Assembly: GCA_021733925.1 (NCBI GenBank)
Contig: JAIPJY010000014.1
Coordinates: 1 to 64,000 of the forward strand
Direction of reading: 5' to 3'
Length of the DNA stretch: 64,000 bases
Source: Prosthecobacter sp.
Lineage (GTDB): Bacteria; Verrucomicrobiota; Verrucomicrobiia; Verrucomicrobiales; Verrucomicrobiaceae
Shown: positions 1 to 8,273 of the stretch, piece after piece
How positions within the stretch are numbered: the stretch's first letter is position 1
How the letters are laid out: each line of letters begins with the position of its first letter
The notes under the pieces: model-generated
What the model was told of the DNA's origin: nothing
What the model saw: the letters and a program-made list of their open reading frames with translations, nothing else
Database searches by the model: none
Program-made: the position numbers and the translations under genes

Positions 1-1
1 C

Positions 2-109
2 GTGATCCAGCAGATCAAGGCGGCCGCACGAGGCTTTCGCAGCTTCGCGAGCTACCGCCGTCGCATCCTGTTCTTCTGCGGCAAACTTGACCTCAAACCC
101 GTCCTCTAA
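2..109 (+). CDS. ISL3-like transposase, C-terminal end (partial)
   Basis: This is the last 35 codons of a gene that begins before the window. The reading frame ends in TAA at 107-109 and encodes a basic segment with the pattern IKAAARGFRSFASYRRRIL. This resembles the extreme C-terminus of ISL3-family (IS204/IS1001/IS1165) DDE transposases, where a GFRNFxNFxxRIL-type segment closes the protein. Only this tail is visible, so an intact element cannot be told from a remnant. The next 123 codons continue open in the same frame, which suggests that the element end lies within a few tens of bases of the stop. No terminal inverted repeat can be assigned because the left end is missing. Confidence 0.6.
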   Translation: MIQQIKAAARGFRSFASYRRRILFFCGKLDLKPVL

Positions 110-478
110 TCACACGACAATCCCCGAAGAACCAAAAAAGACGCCAAACCCATCGAGTTTCACATTCGCCGCGCTTCCGCCGACTCCAAGATCAAGCTCG
201 TCTTTGCCGTCGCCCAAGAGCGGGATGCCAAAAAGCCCGGTGCCGCATCCCTCTTCCTCATGCGTTCTGCCAAAGACGGCATCCTCTACACCTGGAATCT
301 CAATCACGACACCGTCGCCGCCGCCATTCAGTCCGGTCAGCTCCAAGGCACCGTCAAGCCCGGTAAGGATGGCGCTCACAGCCACCTCGCCTCTACTCCT
401 GCGAATTATACCAAGCTGCTGGAGCCGCAGTTTTGGAACTGGTCGGAGCCGACGTGTTTGAAGCGTGAGAAGGAGTGA
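110..478 (+). pseudogene. Start-less gene remnant next to the transposase
   Basis: The frame stays open for 122 codons from the transposase stop to TGA at 476-478, with coding-like G/C third positions throughout. There is no ATG, GTG or TTG before the ATG at 260, which lies well inside the coding-like stretch. The product would be a soluble, mixed-charge segment ending in a Trp-rich motif (QFWNWSEP near its C-terminus). I do not recognise the family. The simplest reading is the 3' part of a gene that lost its start when the insertion sequence arrived. A 72-residue product starting at 260 remains possible. Confidence 0.5.
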
Positions 479-505
479 CACTTGGTTGCTGAGGCAGCTA
501 GGGCA

Positions 506-534
506 TTGGTTGAAATGCGCTCTGCATTTTAGGT
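506..534 (+). promoter_or_regulatory. Possible sigma70-type promoter for the CPxxW/CxxC gene
   Basis: TTGGTT at 506-511 and TTAGGT at 529-534 are separated by 17 bp and lie 55 bp before the ATG at 589. The -10 match is weak. Confidence 0.25.
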
Positions 535-588
535 CTCGACAACGCGCATCCTTTGCTGGCATGCTGCACGGCATTCATTCAGTCCATC

Positions 589-1041
589 ATGAGCCGACCT
601 ATCGTTCCTGCCATTGAGAGTCCTTGCCCGAAAGAATGGAATCAAATGCAAGGGGATGGCAATTGCCGCTACTGCGAGCATTGCCAGCTGCAAGTGCACA
701 ATCTGTCTGCCATGACGGCGCATGAGCAGCGCAGCCTGTTTGCCAAGGCGCAGGGGCGAGTTTGTGTGGCGTATGATGAGAGTGAGTCGCGTCCAGTGCA
801 ACTGGGTCTATGGCGTTGGTGGCAGCGGCTTACCCTGCCGATGCGTGCCGTACTGGCGCTGGTGACTGCGTTCATTCCTATGCTGTCATCATGTCGTTCC
901 GTGCCGACTCCACCCGCCAGCGATCCCATCGTGCGCAATCTGCATCAATCAGCAGATGGCAGTGTGAGACTTGGCAAAGTCAAAGTAGAGCCGGAGAGTT
1001 CATCCCAAGCGGACACGGAATGGAACAAGGGGGCAAAATGA
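589..1041 (+). CDS. CPxxW/CxxC small protein with one membrane segment
   Basis: A 150-residue protein. Its N-terminal part has a CP-x2-W, a GDGNCRYC and a CEHC motif, then LSAMT and a later GRVC. This arrangement matches a short cysteine module common in Bacteroidota and Verrucomicrobiota (CxxxW ... RFCxxCxxxVxDFTxMT). The paired cysteines probably bind a metal, which is inference. A hydrophobic segment at about 84-100 suggests a membrane anchor, with the last 50 residues on the far side. The start at 589 was preferred over 553 because the conserved module follows it closely. The stop lies 78 bases before the next ATG on the same strand. Function is unknown. Confidence 0.75.
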   Translation: MSRPIVPAIESPCPKEWNQMQGDGNCRYCEHCQLQVHNLSAMTAHEQRSLFAKAQGRVCVAYDESESRPVQLGLWRWWQRLTLPMRAVLALVTAFIPMLSSCRSVPTPPASDPIVRNLHQSADGSVRLGKVKVEPESSSQADTEWNKGAK

Positions 1042-1119
1042 TTGCCGGTGGCATCATGCCACCGCCTTTGCCCTGGTGGAAACGCCTGCTTCATCTCAAC
1101 TGAATGGTGTCATTCCTGC

Positions 1120-1974
1120 ATGAACCGCCGCCACTTTCTTCAACATTCCACTGCATTTGGGGCCGCCATGCTGGCACCTGGTGCGGAGCTTTACGCCGGG
1201 CAGTTCACGGGAAAGATTCGCAAATCGCTCAAATGGGGCATGGCGCAGAAGGCGGCCAAGGACATGACGCTGGTGGAGGCTTTCAAAAAGCTGCGGGCTT
1301 GCGGGTTTGAAGGCGTTGAGCCGAGTCTGCTGGGGCACGTCACCGTGGAGAATGCGGACGAATGGATCGCGGCTAGCAAGGAGAGTGGGCTGATCATCGA
1401 CGGCACGGTCGGCGGGCGCAGCGATGGTTTGGAGGTGGGCATTGATCTCACGAAAAAGCTTGGTGGCGACTCGATGCTTGTGGTGCTGGCTTACCCGCAG
1501 GATCAGCCTTTGCAGCAGACCTGGGACAGCTCAGTGAAGCGAATGAAAGAGGCTGCCGTGCATGCGGAAAAGCAGGGGATCAAGGTGCTGATCGAAAACG
1601 TCTGGAACACCTTTCTCATCAGCGCCTATGACATGGCGCGCTTCATTGATGAAGTCGGCAGCCCTTGGGTGCAGGTTCATTTCGACATCGGTAACATGAT
1701 GCGCTGGGGCGTGGCCGAGCATTGGGCTCAGGTGCTCGGGAAGCGCAGTGTGAAGCTGGATGTGAAGGAGTATGATCTCGACCGTGCGATGAACGAAGGC
1801 ATGCGCAAAGGCTTCGACAAACCTCTCGGCGAAGGCAGCATCAACTGGCCTGCCGTGCGTACCGAGCTGGCCAAAATCAACTACACCGGCTGGGCCGCTG
1901 CCGAAGTCAAAGCTGGCGACTGGGACTACCTCGCCGATGTGGCGAAGCGCATGGATCGCGTTCTGGATCTATGA
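1120..1974 (+). CDS. Exported sugar phosphate isomerase/epimerase-like protein
   Basis: A 284-residue TIM-barrel protein of the xylose isomerase-like/AP endonuclease 2 superfamily. The N-terminus MNRRHFLQ followed by a hydrophobic stretch is a twin-arginine-type signal, so the enzyme probably acts in the periplasm. Expected metal-site features of the fold are visible: a buried Glu in VLIENVWN, a His/Asp pair in QVHFDIGNM, and a late Glu in AAAEVKAG. The substrate cannot be deduced; in this phylum such proteins often occur with Gfo/Idh/MocA oxidoreductases, and one is encoded convergently next door. The TGA stop abuts the stop of that neighbour, so the genes meet with no spacer. Confidence 0.85.
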   Translation: MNRRHFLQHSTAFGAAMLAPGAELYAGQFTGKIRKSLKWGMAQKAAKDMTLVEAFKKLRACGFEGVEPSLLGHVTVENADEWIAASKESGLIIDGTVGGRSDGLEVGIDLTKKLGGDSMLVVLAYPQDQPLQQTWDSSVKRMKEAAVHAEKQGIKVLIENVWNTFLISAYDMARFIDEVGSPWVQVHFDIGNMMRWGVAEHWAQVLGKRSVKLDVKEYDLDRAMNEGMRKGFDKPLGEGSINWPAVRTELAKINYTGWAAAEVKAGDWDYLADVAKRMDRVLDL

Positions 1975-3078
1975 TCACTCGTGCAGGGCAATCACGCGGC
2001 ATTCGTCTCTGGCCGAAGCCAAACACGCATCCAGTACACGCTGCGTCAGCAGGCTGATTTTCGGCCAGTGCGCATCCAGCTTTCCTTCAATCACCAATTG
2101 TGAAAAGGTGTGAAACAGCCCCGACTCCTGTGAGCCGGGTGCATTGCTGCTGGGTTCATCAATTGCTTCGATCTGGCGCCCTTCGTGCATGTGGGCCTGG
2201 CAGCGATCGAGTGCGAACTCGGAGCGCGTAAGGCTGTACTTTGTCTGCGGGCCGGAGAAGGGCAGCACAAAGTCGGAGACTTGCAGCAGCCCCTTGTCAC
2301 CGCTCACGATGGCCCACTGCGCATTCGTTGTGGTGAAGGAGCAGTAGAAGGAAGCGTTGGCGCCATCGGCAAAGCTCAGCGTGCCGGAGAATTCCAGGGG
2401 CACGGGTGGTGAATCGGACGTCTGCTGTGTCTCCGAGTGGATGCGGCCAGTCACCTGAGTGGGCGTGGCGTAGTTCATGGCCCAGAGTGTGAAGCGCAGG
2501 CAGTACCAGCCCAGATCCCCAAGGCAGCCCAGCGGTTCGAGTTTGCCATGCGCACGGATGTTGCTGCGCTGGAATTCGTCATCGCTCATGAAGCTGAACT
2601 GCGTGGCGATGTTCCGTACCTTGCCCACGTCATTGTCAACCACCTCGCGCATTCGCTGCAGTCGCCGTCCATGCATGAACATCACCCCGTCCATGAACTG
2701 CACGTCGTGCTGTTCGCACGCGGCGATGATCTCCGCCACATCCACCGCCGTCACGCCCACGGGCTTCTCCACCAGCACATGCTTGCCCGCCTGCGCCGCG
2801 CGGATCACCCATTCTTTGCGCAGCCCTGTGGGCAGCGGGATGTAGACCGCGTCGATGTCCGTGCGGGCCAGCAGCGCCGCGTAGTCATCCATCGCCTCCG
2901 GCACGTTCGCATGCGGCGCGCTGCTCTGGCATTCGTCAATAAAAGCCTGGGCACGTGAGAGATCCCGGCTGGCGACGGCTACGAGCGTGGCATTGCCCGC
3001 ATCACGAATGGCCTGCCAGTTTTTACGGGCGATAAAGGCGGCACCCAGAATGCCCCAGCGACAGTGGTTGGTGTTCAT
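1975..3078 (-). CDS. Gfo/Idh/MocA family oxidoreductase
   Basis: A 367-residue NAD(P)-dependent sugar dehydrogenase-like protein. The N-terminal Rossmann motif is GILGAAFIA, and the family EKP motif appears in VLVEKPVGV, where Lys acts in hydride transfer. The C-terminal half has the alpha/beta substrate domain. There is no signal peptide, so it is cytoplasmic. The ATG at 3078 is preferred; a GTG five codons upstream (3093) is an alternative. It follows the DUF3147 gene on the same strand with a 46-bp gap and may be cotranscribed with it. The substrate is unknown. Confidence 0.87.
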   Translation of the reverse strand: MNTNHCRWGILGAAFIARKNWQAIRDAGNATLVAVASRDLSRAQAFIDECQSSAPHANVPEAMDDYAALLARTDIDAVYIPLPTGLRKEWVIRAAQAGKHVLVEKPVGVTAVDVAEIIAACEQHDVQFMDGVMFMHGRRLQRMREVVDNDVGKVRNIATQFSFMSDDEFQRSNIRAHGKLEPLGCLGDLGWYCLRFTLWAMNYATPTQVTGRIHSETQQTSDSPPVPLEFSGTLSFADGANASFYCSFTTTNAQWAIVSGDKGLLQVSDFVLPFSGPQTKYSLTRSEFALDRCQAHMHEGRQIEAIDEPSSNAPGSQESGLFHTFSQLVIEGKLDAHWPKISLLTQRVLDACLASARDECRVIALHE

Positions 3079-3124
3079 GCCCGGATGAAGCACGCGCTCT
3101 CACCGCCAGTCAAGCAGGAGAGGG

Positions 3125-3484
3125 TCACAGCATCAAACCAAAGCGCGCGGTGATGGCTCGGAGCAGTGCAAACAGCAGCAGCGTCAGCACGGCGCTGCCG
3201 CCCAGCGCACCGTAAAAGCCCCACCAGCGCTGAAATGCCGGGAACAGCAGAAACATCGGCAGCGTGGGCAGCACATACCAGAAGATGTAGTACATGTGGT
3301 CTGACGTCTTCTGTGCCCGAACCTCTGGCGCGCTTTCGAAATGCACCCAGAAGAGTGTGATGACACTGACAAACGGCAGCGCCGCCAGCAGTGCGCCGAG
3401 TTTGTCGCTGCGTTTCACCATCTCGCTCACGAGCGTGATGATGCCCGCGCTGAGCAGGTACTTGAGGAGGAGCTTCAGAGTCAT
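3125..3484 (-). CDS. DUF3147 family membrane protein
   Basis: A 119-residue integral membrane protein with about four hydrophobic segments. The N-terminal pattern LKYLLSAGIITLVSEMVKRS and the later FWYVLPTLPMFLL are typical of DUF3147. The in-frame extension up to 3610 was rejected because it lacks family similarity and overlaps the divergent cytochrome gene. The divergent neighbour starts 106 bp away. No function has been established for the family. Confidence 0.82.
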   Translation of the reverse strand: MTLKLLLKYLLSAGIITLVSEMVKRSDKLGALLAALPFVSVITLFWVHFESAPEVRAQKTSDHMYYIFWYVLPTLPMFLLFPAFQRWWGFYGALGGSAVLTLLLFALLRAITARFGLML

Positions 3485-3590
3485 GAGGTAAGAGTGGATG
3501 AATAATTGTGAGTAACGATTTTTCGCGGACGGGATTTCTCCGGTCAACGAGATCACGCACAGGCGTGACAGCAGCCAACCCAATCTTGTC

Positions 3591-4853
3591 ATGAAAGCGA
3601 TCCGCATCACCTCTTATCTCGCACTTGCCCTGGCATGCTCCACCGCGCTGCATGCTGTGGCACAGATGCCGCCCAAGCATCCTTCCAACCGTCCGCAGCA
3701 TCCGCCGCATTCGTCCCATGATTCGCATCCGCATTCGCATCCTCCGCATGGCATGATGCCGGAGTTTGGTGAAGCGCTGCCGGGCCTCACGAAGGCGCAG
3801 ATGGCGACCTTTCTGGATGGTAAAGATGATTTCGAAGACACGGAAACTGAGGCCGGTGGTTTGGGCCCCATCTTCAACCGCGCCTCCTGCGTCACGTGCC
3901 ACAGCGCACCGGTCACCGGTGGAGCGAGCGCCATCAATGTCACGCGCTTTGGCCGCATGGAGAACGGCGTGTTCAATCCGCTCGCCTCGCTCGGCGGCTC
4001 TTTGAAGCAGGAACTGGAGATCAATGCCGTGCTGCATGAGGTTATTCCGCCGGAGGCCAATGTGGTGGCGCAGCGCAATTCCACCCCGCTCTTTGGCCTG
4101 GGCCTCATCGAGGCGATCCCGGACCGTGAAATCCTGCGCAATGTGCGGCGCTCGCCCGTGGACGGCGTGCAGGGGAAGGTGTCCAAAGTGGCGGACGTGG
4201 CCACCGGCAAGACGCTGATCGGCCGCTTTGGCTGGAAGGCCCAGCAGGCTACACTGCTCGCGTTTGCCGGAGACGCCTACCTGAATGAAATGGGCATCAC
4301 CAGCCGCCTGTTTCCGGTGGAAAACGCGCCCAACGGCAACACCCAGTTGCTGGAGCAGTACGACACCGTGGCCGATCCCGAAGATGTCGTCGATCCCACA
4401 ACGGGCAGGGGAGACATCGACCGTGTGGCAGACTACATGCGCTTCCTCGGCGCACCGCCGCGCCAGCCGCCCACCAATGCCGCCGTAGCAGGACGCAGCG
4501 TGTTTCAAAACACCGGCTGCGCCGTCTGCCACGTGCCCTTGATGATTACCGGACCGAACAAGATTGCCGCGCTGAACCAGCAGCAGGTGTGGCTCTTTTC
4601 CGACCTGCTTCTGCATGACATGGGCTCGCTCGGCGACGGCATCGCCCAGGGCACCGCCGATGTGCGTGACATGCGGACCGCCCCGCTGTGGGGCCTGCGT
4701 GCCAGCGCCCCGTACCTGCATGATGGCCGCGCACAGACCATTGATGAAGCCATCAAAGCCCACGATGGCGAAGCCAAAACATCCAAGGACCGCTACCTGA
4801 GGCTCAACAAACAGCAGGTGCAGCAGCTCATCGATTTCCTCATGTCCATTTGA
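3591..4853 (+). CDS. Secreted di-haem oxidoreductase-like cytochrome c
   Basis: A 420-residue protein with a signal peptide (about 1-25) and two c-type haem motifs, CVTCH at residues 100-104 and CAVCH at 310-314. This layout and the LPGLTxxQ, GLGPIFN and GLIEAIPD segments match the di-haem/thiol oxidoreductase family (DUF1111). A second-haem-side PYLHDGRA motif is near the C-terminus. Residues about 29-54 form an unusual His/Pro/Ser-rich linker with roughly ten histidines, which may bind metal (inference). The protein should be periplasmic. Redox partner and substrate are not indicated by the neighbours. A hairpin terminator follows the stop. Confidence 0.85.
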   Translation: MKAIRITSYLALALACSTALHAVAQMPPKHPSNRPQHPPHSSHDSHPHSHPPHGMMPEFGEALPGLTKAQMATFLDGKDDFEDTETEAGGLGPIFNRASCVTCHSAPVTGGASAINVTRFGRMENGVFNPLASLGGSLKQELEINAVLHEVIPPEANVVAQRNSTPLFGLGLIEAIPDREILRNVRRSPVDGVQGKVSKVADVATGKTLIGRFGWKAQQATLLAFAGDAYLNEMGITSRLFPVENAPNGNTQLLEQYDTVADPEDVVDPTTGRGDIDRVADYMRFLGAPPRQPPTNAAVAGRSVFQNTGCAVCHVPLMITGPNKIAALNQQQVWLFSDLLLHDMGSLGDGIAQGTADVRDMRTAPLWGLRASAPYLHDGRAQTIDEAIKAHDGEAKTSKDRYLRLNKQQVQQLIDFLMSI

Positions 4854-4886
4854 TCGATTTTGTCAGTGTGATGGGTGGTTCAGGGT

Positions 4887-4920
4887 GAAGCAGGCAGCAA
4901 TGCCTGCTTCATTCATTGTT
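4887..4920 (+). terminator. Hairpin terminator after the di-haem cytochrome gene
   Basis: A perfect 10-bp stem, GAAGCAGGCA at 4887-4896 and TGCCTGCTTC at 4901-4910, encloses a GCAA loop. It starts 33 bp after the stop codon. The tail ATTCATTGTT is only moderately T-rich. Confidence 0.6.
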
Positions 4921-5020
4921 ACTGGCGCGTTTGGCAGGAGAGGTGGCATCTTCCGAAATTGGGATTGGCCACAAAAAGACGCAAAAACCGATCCAAAAAA
5001 AGAAGGGGTCGCGAACACAC

Positions 5021-6226
5021 TTAATGCTGCTTCTGCGCCGTGCCGTTTTTCGCTGGAGCAGACTTCTGGCCGCAGTGCGGCAGGGTGAACATGATCAGCA
5101 TGAGAATGATCGCGGCTGCGGCGATCGCTATCGGTTTGATGTTTTTGGCCAGTGAAGCCGAAAGTTTGGGGGGCGTGGATTTGCGCGGCAGAATTGCGGA
5201 GATTTTGCGCTGTGCGGGCATCAGGGCTGTCGCGGGGCGTTTGGGCCTGCTGGCGGCGAGATGAGGTCCGGGAGAAATGGGAATGGTGCTTGAAGTCGCA
5301 TTGCGTGCGCCCTGCTGCGGATTGGGCAGGATCACGGGCGCAGACTGCGGCTGCTGGAGAAAAGTGATCGGCGGCTTGGTATGGGCCGTTTCAGTCGCGG
5401 GCTCCTGGCGTGGGGGCGGTTCCGTCAGGTTGGGGGCTTCACGACGCTGGTACAATTCCATGGCCGCCCCCGCCTTGCGCGGACGTTGTTCGGGATCCAC
5501 CGCCATCAAGTGCATCACCCAGTCGCACATCCAGCCCGGGACATGCGAGGCGATTTTTTCTAGAGGCTTCAGGTCATGGCCGAGGTGCTTCAGCTTCAGC
5601 TCCTTCAATGCGCGACCGTCAAAGGGAGCTCTTGCGGTGAGCGCCTCATACAGGATGCAGCCCAGCGCATAAACATCGGTTCGGCGGCGGGTGGTGCCGT
5701 CCTCCCACTGTTCCGGTGCGGTGCAGCGGTAGGCGCGGATCTGCTCCTCCTTGCTGTCAGTCCGACCTGCGAAGCCCTGGCCAAAGCCATGCAGGGTTAC
5801 CTGCCAGTCTGCGGCAGATTTGCCGGAGATGCGTACAAAATCAGGCCGCAGACTGCCATGGACGATGGCTTCCTCATGCAGGGCTGAAACCGCATCCATG
5901 AGCTGCGTTGCCACGGATTCAAACTCCTTCTCGGTGAGCGGTCCGCGTTCCAGCACTTCGCTCAACGTTTCGCCAGGCAGCGGTCCTGCCACAATGGTGT
6001 AGAAGCCGTCCTTGTCGGAACCGAAATCGATCAGCCGGTCCAGATGAGGATTTTCCAGGTTGGCAAGCTGGCGGAACAATTCCTGCAGCCCCTCGATTTC
6101 CTCCTGTTTGGTGGTTTTGAAGCGCCTCAGCCGCAGTTCATCTCCGCGTTTGTTGTCGCGTACGAGCAACAGCTTGCTGGCGGTGTCCTCTTCAAGGGGA
6201 CGCAGAATTTCAAAACGGGAGGACAT
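5021..6226 (-). CDS. Membrane-anchored protein kinase-like protein, probable pseudokinase
   Basis: A 401-residue protein with a Hanks-type kinase fold at about 1-255. Fold-level landmarks survive: TAPEQW (APE motif, 169-174) and TDVYALGCILYEAL (helix F). Catalytic residues do not. The HRD motif reads HGS (123-125), the DFG motif reads GFG (147-149), there is no glycine-rich loop, and the expected VAIK lysine region reads LRLRRFK. Residues 260-360 form a Pro/Ser/Thr-rich linker, then a membrane segment spans about 365-383. Phosphotransfer is therefore unlikely, and a sensing or scaffolding role is inferred. It is encoded divergently from potA. Confidence 0.85.
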   Translation of the reverse strand: MSSRFEILRPLEEDTASKLLLVRDNKRGDELRLRRFKTTKQEEIEGLQELFRQLANLENPHLDRLIDFGSDKDGFYTIVAGPLPGETLSEVLERGPLTEKEFESVATQLMDAVSALHEEAIVHGSLRPDFVRISGKSAADWQVTLHGFGQGFAGRTDSKEEQIRAYRCTAPEQWEDGTTRRRTDVYALGCILYEALTARAPFDGRALKELKLKHLGHDLKPLEKIASHVPGWMCDWVMHLMAVDPEQRPRKAGAAMELYQRREAPNLTEPPPRQEPATETAHTKPPITFLQQPQSAPVILPNPQQGARNATSSTIPISPGPHLAASRPKRPATALMPAQRKISAILPRKSTPPKLSASLAKNIKPIAIAAAAIILMLIMFTLPHCGQKSAPAKNGTAQKQH

Positions 6227-6266
6227 CGCGTAAAGCTGGCCCGTTCCATCGATTACCGCAAGCTTC

Positions 6267-6296
6267 TTGCCACATCCATTGTTTGAGGTCTAAAGT
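6267..6296 (+). promoter_or_regulatory. Possible promoter for the potABC operon
   Basis: TTGCCA at 6267-6272 and TAAAGT at 6291-6296 are 18 bp apart. The -10 element ends 16 bp before the potA ATG, so the leader would be only about 10 bases. Confidence 0.3.
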
Positions 6297-6312
6297 ACGC
6301 CCCAATTTCTTC

Positions 6313-7419
6313 ATGGACGGTTTTCTTGTCATCGACGGCGTTTCCAAAACTTTCGGCGCCCAGCGTGCCGTGGATGATGTGTCGTTGACCGTGGCACAGG
6401 GAGAGGCGTTTTCGCTCCTCGGTCCCAGCGGTTGTGGGAAGACCACGCTGCTGCGCATGATTGCCGGCTTTGAGAGGCCGGACCGTGGGCGAATTCTTGT
6501 GGGTGGGCAGGACATCACCGCACTGCCGCCGGAACAGCGGCCAGTGAATACAGTGTTTCAAAACTATGCGCTCTTTCCGCACTTAAGCGTCTGGGAGAAT
6601 ATCGCTTTCGGGCTGCGCATGAGCCGCCGTCCGCGTGAGGAAATCCGCAGCGGTGTGGACCGCATGCTGGAGCTTGTGCGACTCAGCGAGCATGCACGCA
6701 AGCGCCCCACGCAGCTCAGTGGCGGGCAGCGGCAGCGTGTGGCGATTGCGCGAGCCTTGGTGAACCGCCCCCAGGTGCTGCTGCTCGACGAGCCGCTGGC
6801 TGCGCTGGATCTCAAGCTGCGCCAGCACATGCTTATGGAGCTGAACACCCTCCATGAGCAGGTCGGCACCACCTTCATCTACGTCACCCATGATCAGGGC
6901 GAGGCCATGAGCCTGAGTGATCGCATCGCCGTGATGAATACGGGCAAGGTGGAGCAGGTGGACTCTCCCGAGAATCTGTATGAATCACCGCGCACCAGCT
7001 TTGTGGCCTCCTTCATTGGTGATGCGAATTTTTTCACGGGGGTTGCCGTTGAAATGCAGCATGAAGGCTATGTGCGTGTGAAGGTGGAGGGGCTGGGGAG
7101 TCCCCTCGTTCTGAGCAATGGCGAGGTCTCGGCGAACCAGACGCTGCGGCTCATGGTGCGGCCTGAGAAGATCAGCCTGACACTCAAACGTCCGCCCAGT
7201 GGGGAAAGGGTGAACGCCTTTTCCGGGGTCGTTGAGGACATGGCCTACTTCGGCTCACACACGCGCTACCGCATTCGCGCGGGTGAGCACAGCATTCTGG
7301 CCCAGCTGCAGCGCAGCCGCTTCAGCGGTGGGGAGATTGATCCCGCGCGCGGAGCGGAAGTGTGGATGAGTTTTCACCCGGATGAAGGCCGTGTCGTGCG
7401 GCTGGAGGCGACGGCATGA
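6313..7419 (+). CDS. potA: Polyamine-type ABC transporter ATP-binding protein PotA
   Basis: A 368-residue ATPase energising import of spermidine/putrescine-type substrates. Walker A is GPSGCGKTT, the signature is LSGGQRQRVAIARAL, Walker B is LLLDEPLAALD, and the switch His lies in VTHDQ. The C-terminal third is the TOBE regulatory domain of the PotA/CysA group, containing MVRPEKI. The start at 6313 (MDGFLVI) fits the family better than an upstream TTG at 6283. Its TGA overlaps the ATG of potB by four bases. The polyamine call is from subfamily resemblance; a related substrate is possible. Confidence 0.9.
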   Translation: MDGFLVIDGVSKTFGAQRAVDDVSLTVAQGEAFSLLGPSGCGKTTLLRMIAGFERPDRGRILVGGQDITALPPEQRPVNTVFQNYALFPHLSVWENIAFGLRMSRRPREEIRSGVDRMLELVRLSEHARKRPTQLSGGQRQRVAIARALVNRPQVLLLDEPLAALDLKLRQHMLMELNTLHEQVGTTFIYVTHDQGEAMSLSDRIAVMNTGKVEQVDSPENLYESPRTSFVASFIGDANFFTGVAVEMQHEGYVRVKVEGLGSPLVLSNGEVSANQTLRLMVRPEKISLTLKRPPSGERVNAFSGVVEDMAYFGSHTRYRIRAGEHSILAQLQRSRFSGGEIDPARGAEVWMSFHPDEGRVVRLEATA

Positions 7420-8273
7420 GCACCGAATCCCGGCCTGTCAGGCAGTGGCTGCTCACACTGCCCTCACTCTTATGGCTGGTCGTGTTTTTTGTGATCCCGG
7501 CCATCCTGGTCATCATCACCGCTTTTCGTCCGGCAAATTTGCAGGGCGGCGTTGGGACGGGCTGGACGCTGGCCACATTACGTGAAGTGCAGGATCCGGC
7601 CTACCTGCCCCTCCTCTGGCGCACTCTCTGGCTCAGCGGAGCGACCACGCTGGTCTGTCTGGCTCTGGCGCTGCCGGTGGCTTTTCAGATGGCGCGTACC
7701 GGGGAGCGCATGCGGCAGGTTCTGCTGCTGCTCATCGTCATTCCGTTTCTGTCGAATTTCCTGATCCGCATCTTTGCGTGGAAATCCCTGCTGCATCCCG
7801 AAGGTCCTCTGACCAAGCTGCTCATCGGGCTGCATCTTATTCCAGAGAATGCCGTGCTGCTGAACCATGTGGGCACGGTGTTGCTGGTGCTCGTTTACAC
7901 GCAGCTGCCGTTTGCCATCCTGCCGCTCTACGCTGCGGCTGAGAAATTTGATTTTGGCCTGCTGGATGCCGCGCGCGACCTCGGGGCAGGGCCTTGGCGT
8001 TCTTTTTCCAAAGTGTTTGTTCCCGGCGTTCGTCGTGGCCTCATCTCTGCCTCTGTCATGGTGTTTGTCTGCTGCCTCGGTCAGTACGTGATCCCGCAGA
8101 TGGTGGGTGGAACTTCGGATGAAATGCTCGGCAGCAAGATCGCCCAACGTGTGTTTTCAGACCGTAATCTGCCCCATGCCAGCGCCTTGGCCGGCGGCCT
8201 GATGCTGGCCGTGCTGGTGCCCATGCTGGTCGTCGTGCTCTGGCAGCAGTTTGGCCGAAAGGAGGCTGAATGA
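7416..8273 (+). CDS. potB: Polyamine-type ABC transporter permease PotB
   Basis: A 285-residue inner-membrane permease with about six transmembrane segments. The cytoplasmic EAA loop, which docks on the ATPase, reads DAARDLGAGPWRSF. It belongs to the PotB/HisM-type permeases and forms the channel with PotC. Four-base ATGA overlaps with both potA and potC indicate translational coupling in a single operon. Confidence 0.9.
   Translation: MSTESRPVRQWLLTLPSLLWLVVFFVIPAILVIITAFRPANLQGGVGTGWTLATLREVQDPAYLPLLWRTLWLSGATTLVCLALALPVAFQMARTGERMRQVLLLLIVIPFLSNFLIRIFAWKSLLHPEGPLTKLLIGLHLIPENAVLLNHVGTVLLVLVYTQLPFAILPLYAAAEKFDFGLLDAARDLGAGPWRSFSKVFVPGVRRGLISASVMVFVCCLGQYVIPQMVGGTSDEMLGSKIAQRVFSDRNLPHASALAGGLMLAVLVPMLVVVLWQQFGRKEAE

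Noticed and set aside
3075-4763. A 562-codon open frame on the minus strand opposite the di-haem cytochrome gene
   Set aside because: It is an antisense shadow produced by high GC; the plus-strand product has a signal peptide and two haem motifs, and the shadow shows no domain.
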